A stretch of DNA of 64,000 bases from Rhizobium sp. S152. GTDB taxonomy: Bacteria > Pseudomonadota > Alphaproteobacteria > Rhizobiales > Rhizobiaceae. Both the position numbers and the translations under genes were made by a program. This document shows, one piece after another, positions 59,921 through 64,000 of this stretch. Below the pieces are notes generated by a model. The model made no database searches. It was not told the origin of the DNA and saw only the letters and a program-made list of their open reading frames with translations. The DNA lies in assembly GCF_030380735.1 (NCBI RefSeq), contig NZ_JAUDRZ010000030.1:62001-126000 (forward strand), read 5' to 3'. Position 1 is the first letter of the stretch; each line of letters begins with the position of its first letter.

Positions 59921-61324
59921 TCAAACCTCTTCTTCCACACGTCTCAAAGCGCCCTTCGAGCCGGCGATCCGGGCGACCAGATCCGGCAGGCTTTCGATCT
60001 CGCTCCAGCGCCCGCCCGTGCCCTTCGGCAGTTCGGCGGACCCCGATGGAAGCAGCGCTGCAGAAAAACCGAGCTTCTCGGCTTCTTTGAGGCGCTGGTT
60101 CGTATGCGCAACCGGCCGGACGGCGCCCGACAGGCTGACTTCGCCGAAATAGACACAATCGGCGGGAAGGGCAATACCGGCAAGTGACGAAACCAGCGCC
60201 GATGCGACGGCCATATCCGCTGCCGGCTCGGAAATCCGGTAGCCGCCGGCGATGTTGAGATAAACGTCGTGCTGTCCAAGCTTGACGCCGCAATGCGCCT
60301 CGAGCACCGCCAATATCATCGACAGCCGCGCCGAATCCCACCCGACGATCGCGCGTCGCGGCGTGCCGAGCGATGTCGGCGCGACAAGCGCCTGCACCTC
60401 GACCAGGATCGGCCTCGTGCCCTCGATGCCGGCGAAGACGGCTGCCCCCGGCGATTTCTCGTTGCGCTCGCCGAGGAAGAGCTCGGAGGGGTTCGCCACC
60501 TCGCGCAATCCCTTGTCCGACATCTCGAACACGCCGATCTCGTCGGTCGGCCCGAAGCGGTTCTTGACCGTGCGCAGGATGCGGTAGTGGTGCCCCCGAT
60601 CGCCCTCGAAATAGAGAACGGCATCGACCATATGCTCGACCACGCGCGGACCGGCGATCTGACCGTCCTTGGTCACGTGGCCGACGAGCACCATGGCGGC
60701 ACCCGTCTGCTTGGCGAACTTGATCATCGCCTGCACGCCGGTGCGCACCTGCGTCACCGTGCCGGGCGCGGATTCGGCCAGATCGCTCCAGAGCGTCTGG
60801 ATGGAATCGATGATGACGAGATCGGGACGCTTGCCTTCGGCCAGCGTCGCCAGGATATCCTCGACATTGGTTTCGGCTGCGAGCAGTACGTCGGTATCCG
60901 CCGCCTGCAGGCGCTGTGCCCTGAGCCGCACCTGCGCCACAGCCTCTTCGCCCGAGACATAGATGATCCGGTGCCCGCGCCGCGAAAGCGCCGCCGCTCC
61001 CTGCATGAGAAGGGTCGACTTGCCGATACCGGGATCGCCGCCGATCAGCACCGCGGAGCCGCGCACGAAGCCGCCCCCCAGCGCCCGGTCGAGCTCTGAA
61101 ATTCCCGTGTGAATGCGCGGCGCTTCTTCGATCTCGCCCGAAAGCGCGGTCAGCGCCACGGCACGGCCCTTCTTCGGCGTCTTTGCCGGCCCGCCGCCGA
61201 TCCCGCCCATCGGGTCTTCCTCGACGATGGTGTTCCATTCGCCGCAACCCTCGCACTTGCCCGCCCACCGGGTGTGGATGGTGCCGCAGCCCTGGCAGAT
61301 GAATTGTGTTCTTGCTTTTGCCAT
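59921..61324 (-). CDS. radA: DNA repair protein RadA
   Basis: RadA (Sms) drives branch migration during recombinational repair. The 467-residue protein has the N-terminal zinc finger (C10, C13, C24 and C27 in FICQGCGTIHTRWAGKCEGC), a RecA-like ATPase with Walker A GGDPGIGKST (95-104) and LVIIDSIQTLWS, the RadA-specific KNRFGPTDE motif near residue 250, and a C-terminal Lon-like domain (GGYRISEPAADMAVASALVS). The start lies 8 bases after the parE stop and lacks a purine-rich ribosome site (the bases before it read CCCTCCTC), so translation may depend on coupling. Confidence 0.95.
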   Translation of the reverse strand: MAKARTQFICQGCGTIHTRWAGKCEGCGEWNTIVEEDPMGGIGGGPAKTPKKGRAVALTALSGEIEEAPRIHTGISELDRALGGGFVRGSAVLIGGDPGIGKSTLLMQGAAALSRRGHRIIYVSGEEAVAQVRLRAQRLQAADTDVLLAAETNVEDILATLAEGKRPDLVIIDSIQTLWSDLAESAPGTVTQVRTGVQAMIKFAKQTGAAMVLVGHVTKDGQIAGPRVVEHMVDAVLYFEGDRGHHYRILRTVKNRFGPTDEIGVFEMSDKGLREVANPSELFLGERNEKSPGAAVFAGIEGTRPILVEVQALVAPTSLGTPRRAIVGWDSARLSMILAVLEAHCGVKLGQHDVYLNIAGGYRISEPAADMAVASALVSSLAGIALPADCVYFGEVSLSGAVRPVAHTNQRLKEAEKLGFSAALLPSGSAELPKGTGGRWSEIESLPDLVARIAGSKGALRRVEEEV

Positions 61325-61332
61325 GAGGAGGG

Positions 61333-61656
61333 TCAGTCTTTTTCTTCTGTTTGATAGAAAGGCAGGAAATACGAAGGTTTGATTTCCTGGCGTCCATGCA
61401 GGACGCGCAGGACGGACAGATTTTCGTCATCGATAAAGAAATAGATGCATCTTCTTCGATAAGGGAAGGCGCGCAGCCCGGGAATGAAGTCGCGCGGACT
61501 TCCGGTTATACCAAGCTTTGCGATCCATTCGATCCTGCCATTGATGTCGTCGAGAAAGCGGCGGGCAGCAAGGGCATCGACGATCGCGATATGCTCATAC
61601 ATTCCGAGAAGATCGTTCAGTGCCTCGAACGACATTTTCACCCGACGCGGCCGCAT
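61333..61656 (-). CDS. parE: ParE/RelE-family toxin
   Basis: A 107-residue toxin of the RelE/ParE superfamily. The fold is recognisable from RRVKMSFEALNDLLGMYEHIA, ALAARRFLDDINGRIEWIA, a proline and charged region SPRDFIPGLRAFPYRRRCI, and the closing strands YFFIDDENLSVLRVLHGRQE. The last is typical of ParE (R-V-x-H-G-R). The start is supported by GGAGGAACGG. It overlaps the 3' end of the antitoxin gene by 62 bases. The C-terminal YFLPFYQTEEKD extension is unusual. ParE toxins act on DNA gyrase; this target is inferred from family. Confidence 0.87.
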   Translation of the reverse strand: MRPRRVKMSFEALNDLLGMYEHIAIVDALAARRFLDDINGRIEWIAKLGITGSPRDFIPGLRAFPYRRRCIYFFIDDENLSVLRVLHGRQEIKPSYFLPFYQTEEKD

Positions 61657-61909
61657 TCTTCCGTTCCTCCGCCATCGTGAGAATGTGCTTCGTCATCTCT
61701 TCGGCACTGTCGAATGTCACCACGCGGCCGGCATCGATGTCGTCGATCCCCATTTGGATCTGACGGCGCAACTCCTGTATTGCGCCTTCTTCGCTGCCAA
61801 GCAGCCGCAATCCTGCCGCCACTACTTCGTCGGCATTCCGATATCGTCCGTCCGCTACCTGCTCCTCGATGAAAGCCTTTTGGTCGTCGCTGAGATGGAT
61901 CTCGGTCAT
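61595..61909 (-). CDS. parD: ParD-like antitoxin (ribbon-helix-helix)
   Basis: A 104-residue antitoxin. The N-terminal ribbon-helix-helix domain reads MTEIHLSDDQKAFIEEQVAD, then GRYRNADEVVAAGLRLLGSEE, and binds the operon's own operator in known systems. The rest is a flexible, acidic toxin-wrapping tail (IQELRRQIQMGIDDIDAGRV). The C-terminus extends 62 bases into the toxin frame, longer than the usual few bases of overlap. AAGGAG precedes ATG 61907-61909. It lies 79 bases after alr. Confidence 0.87.
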   Translation of the reverse strand: MTEIHLSDDQKAFIEEQVADGRYRNADEVVAAGLRLLGSEEGAIQELRRQIQMGIDDIDAGRVVTFDSAEEMTKHILTMAEERKNAAASGENVVRGTERSSRNV

Positions 61910-61988
61910 TTCGATCTCCTTTTGTTCTCTTCTAGCACGAAGATATCGGCCTTCCAAGAGGGCGATTTCATGCGCCTGCTGGAGGCGC

Positions 61989-63152
61989 TCAGTCCTCTTC
62001 GGCAACATACTGCCGCTCGTGGCGCAGTCCCATGCTGGTCAGCATTTCATAGCCGATCGTGCCCGCCGCGCGCGCGGCGTCGTCGACCGCGATGTTCTTC
62101 CCGAAGAGCTCGACATAATCGCCGGCGCTGACCGCGCCCTCGGGCAGATCGGTAATGTCGAAGATCGTCAGGTCCATGGTGATCCGGCCGGCGACCGGAA
62201 CCTTGCGTCCGGCGACAAAGCCGTGGCCGCCCTGTGGCACGACCTGCCGCAACGGCACGCCGCCGCTCGACTGGCTGCGCATATATCCATCCGCATAGCC
62301 CGCCGAGACGATGGCCAGCCGGCTGTCACGCGTGAGCTTCATCGCCCGTCCGTAACTGACGGATTCCCCCGACTTGACCGTGCGGACTTGGATGACGCGG
62401 GCTTCCGCTGTCACCACGGCCCGCATCGGATTGGCCATACCGTTGACAGCTTCGCCGCCGTAGAGCGAGATGCCCGGCCGTGTCATGTCGAAGTGATAAT
62501 CGCTGCCGAGAAAGATACCGGCGGAGGCCGCCAGGCTTGAATCGATACCTTCATAGGCGTCGCTAACCCTGCGGAATGATTCGAGCTGCTGCTTGTTCAT
62601 CGGCGAGGCATGGTCATCGCCACAGGCGAGATGGCTCATGACGAGCACCGGCGAAAAGCTCGCCGGGCGCGAGACGTCGTCGGCGAGCGCGATCGCGTCT
62701 TCCATCGCAAGCCCCAGTCGGTTGAAGCCGGTATCGACGTGCAGCGCGCAGGGATAATCGCCGTAATCGGCAAGCACCGCCATCCAGAAGGCTAGTTGCT
62801 CCTCGGAGGAAATCACCGGCACGAGATCGTTTTCGAAGAATCGCCGCTCGGTGCCCGGCCAGATGCCGGCGAGAACGAAGATGCGGGCCTCGGGCGCGTA
62901 GAGCCTGAGCGTCACGCCTTCGTCGACCGTCGCCACAAAGAAATCGCGCGCACCTGCAAGATAGAGCGCTTCGCCGGCATCCTCGATGCCCGTGCCATAG
63001 GCGTCGGCCTTGACGACGGCCGCGGCGCGCGCCTTGCCGGACCGCCGCGCCATGTCCTTCCAGTTTTCGGTCAATGCCGCGAGATCGACCGTCAGGCGCA
63101 GGCCGGCGGAGGCAAAACGGTCATCTTCGTAGTCGTCTGCAAAATCGGTCAT
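61989..63152 (-). CDS. alr: Alanine racemase
   Basis: Alr makes D-alanine for peptidoglycan. The 387-residue PLP enzyme has the Schiff-base lysine K48 in AAAVVKADAYGTG, the N-terminal barrel (LHVDTGFNRLGLAMEDA, VMSHLACGDDHAS, RPGISLYGGEAVNG) and the C-terminal beta domain with the catalytic tyrosine region (VSYGRAMKLTRDSRLAIVSAGYADGYMR has the family pattern). ATDLTIFDITD-type metal-free wording follows (RITMDLTIFDITDLPEG). It is downstream of dnaB on the same strand, 95 bases away, as in many alphaproteobacteria. Confidence 0.95.
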   Translation of the reverse strand: MTDFADDYEDDRFASAGLRLTVDLAALTENWKDMARRSGKARAAAVVKADAYGTGIEDAGEALYLAGARDFFVATVDEGVTLRLYAPEARIFVLAGIWPGTERRFFENDLVPVISSEEQLAFWMAVLADYGDYPCALHVDTGFNRLGLAMEDAIALADDVSRPASFSPVLVMSHLACGDDHASPMNKQQLESFRRVSDAYEGIDSSLAASAGIFLGSDYHFDMTRPGISLYGGEAVNGMANPMRAVVTAEARVIQVRTVKSGESVSYGRAMKLTRDSRLAIVSAGYADGYMRSQSSGGVPLRQVVPQGGHGFVAGRKVPVAGRITMDLTIFDITDLPEGAVSAGDYVELFGKNIAVDDAARAAGTIGYEMLTSMGLRHERQYVAEED

Positions 63153-63247
63153 GGGTCACATCAAACAAACAGGCCGGAGACAGTCTCCGGCCAGATTAAA
63201 GATCAACTGTGAAGAACGAAAGGCCGACAGCGAGTTGCCGGGCCGCC

Positions 63248-64000
63248 TTAGTGCTCTTCGTACTGGATGAACGAGGGATCGGCGAGGTCGGCGAAGCGGG
63301 TGTATTCCGACTGGAAGGCGAGCTTGACGGTGCCGGTCGGTCCGTGACGCTGCTTGGCGATGATCACGTCGGCCGTGCCCTTCACCTTGTCCATGTGCGC
63401 TTCCCATTCCGGGTACTTCGGGTCGGAGATATCCCGTGGCTCGGAGTTTTTCACGTAATACTCTTCGCGGAACACGAAGAGTACGACGTCCGCGTCCTGC
63501 TCGATCGAACCCGATTCACGAAGGTCGGAGAGCTGCGGGCGTTTGTCGTCGCGGCTTTCCACGCCACGCGACAGCTGCGAGAGCGCGATGATAGGAACGT
63601 TGAGTTCCTTGCCAAGCGCCTTCAGGCCGGTGGTGATCTGGGTAATTTCCTGGACGCGGTTCTCGCCGGATTTGCCGGAGCCGGTCATCAGCTGGATATA
63701 GTCGACCACGAGGCAATCGAGGCCGCGCTGGCGCTTCAGACGGCGGGCGCGAGCCGAGAGCTGGGCGATCGAGATGCCGCCGGTCTGGTCGATATAAAGC
63801 GGCACCTTCTGCATCATCATCGAGCAGGCGACGAGCTTTTCGAAGTCGGCGTCGTTGATGTCGCCGCGACGGATCTTCGAGGAGGAGACTTCTGTCTGCT
63901 CCGAGATGATACGCGTAGCGAGCTGTTCCGACGACATTTCGAGCGAGTAGAAGCCGACGACGCCGCCCTGCTTCGCCTTGAACGATCCGTCGGACTGCAC
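63248..64000 (-). CDS. dnaB: Replicative DNA helicase, N-terminus beyond window
   Basis: The last 250 residues of DnaB. The RecA-like ATPase core is visible: FYSLEMSSEQLATRI, SSKIRRGDINDADFEKLV, LYIDQTGGISIAQLSARAR, Walker B CLVVDYIQLMTGSGKS, ALSQLSRGVESRDDKRPQLS and the arginine-finger region SGSIEQDADVVLFVFREEYY. The C-terminus ends in GPTGTVKLAFQSEYTRF and a short tail. The Walker A loop and primase-binding domain are outside the window. The coding region runs off base 64000. It is the first gene of a minus-strand run through alr to purF. Confidence 0.95.
   Translation of the reverse strand: MQSDGSFKAKQGGVVGFYSLEMSSEQLATRIISEQTEVSSSKIRRGDINDADFEKLVACSMMMQKVPLYIDQTGGISIAQLSARARRLKRQRGLDCLVVDYIQLMTGSGKSGENRVQEITQITTGLKALGKELNVPIIALSQLSRGVESRDDKRPQLSDLRESGSIEQDADVVLFVFREEYYVKNSEPRDISDPKYPEWEAHMDKVKGTADVIIAKQRHGPTGTVKLAFQSEYTRFADLADPSFIQYEEH

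Overview
The window is about 64 kb of chromosome from a rhizobium-like alphaproteobacterium, most likely family Rhizobiaceae. The reasons are the iolRCDEB order, a RopA/Omp2b-type porin, rpoZ next to a single long RelA/SpoT protein, a DUF2062-acpS-lepB-rnc-era-recO block, a host-attachment family protein, a DUF3563 micro-gene, and GC-rich inverted-repeat mosaic elements between genes. Genus or species cannot be fixed from sequence alone. No insertion sequence, integrase, phage module, rRNA or CRISPR array was seen. Gene density is high and most of the window is core chromosome.

Layout. 1-3.4 kb: a truncated HisC-like aminotransferase, two PilZ-like paralogues flanking a DUF2177 membrane protein and a host-attachment protein, and a small glyoxalase-related protein. 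3.5-11.8 kb: the myo-inositol operon iolR-iolC-iolD-iolE-iolB on the minus strand, with a divergent Gfo/Idh/MocA dehydrogenase and three candidate IolR operators. 11.9-20.5 kb: an FAD oxidoreductase, tRNA-Ser(GCU), the major porin, an alpha/beta hydrolase, a lytic transglycosylase, dapA, smpB and a NYN-domain protein. 20.8-29.8 kb: rpoZ, the (p)ppGpp enzyme, a DUF3563 protein, then DUF2062-acpS-lepB-rnc-era, a Crp/Fnr regulator, a response regulator and recO. 29.8-41.3 kb: a mixed region with MOSC, HD, GGDEF/EAL, EF-hand, SodC, dual-specificity phosphatase, YgfZ, NUDIX, YnfA, SRAP and LysE-type genes plus several conserved hypotheticals. 41.5-49.1 kb: pssA-psd (phosphatidylethanolamine synthesis), an ATM1-type ABC exporter, a large LysM protein with a duplicated architecture, a LOG-family protein and rarD. 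49.2-55.7 kb: a tightly overlapping operon of a DUF559 nuclease-like protein, four GFA-family paralogues, proline iminopeptidase and citramalate synthase, then cysS. 56.0-64 kb: a GH25 lysozyme, then on the minus strand dnaB-alr-parD-parE-radA-cvpA-purF-SDR.

How the genes work together. IolB, IolE, IolD and IolC are successive steps of inositol breakdown after inositol dehydrogenase (not in the window), and IolR is their local repressor. PssA and Psd are the two last steps to phosphatidylethanolamine. AcpS, LepB, Rnc, Era and RecO form the usual housekeeping run. The most unusual features are the run of four GFA genes joined by ATGA overlaps, a toxin-antitoxin pair placed between alr and radA, intrinsic terminators lying less than 20 bases before the starts of the rel and crp-like genes, a CtrA-type box in an AT-rich divergent promoter region, and the A-B-B-A internal duplication of the LysM protein. 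No clearly new biological system was identified; the findings are candidates, each with a stated test.
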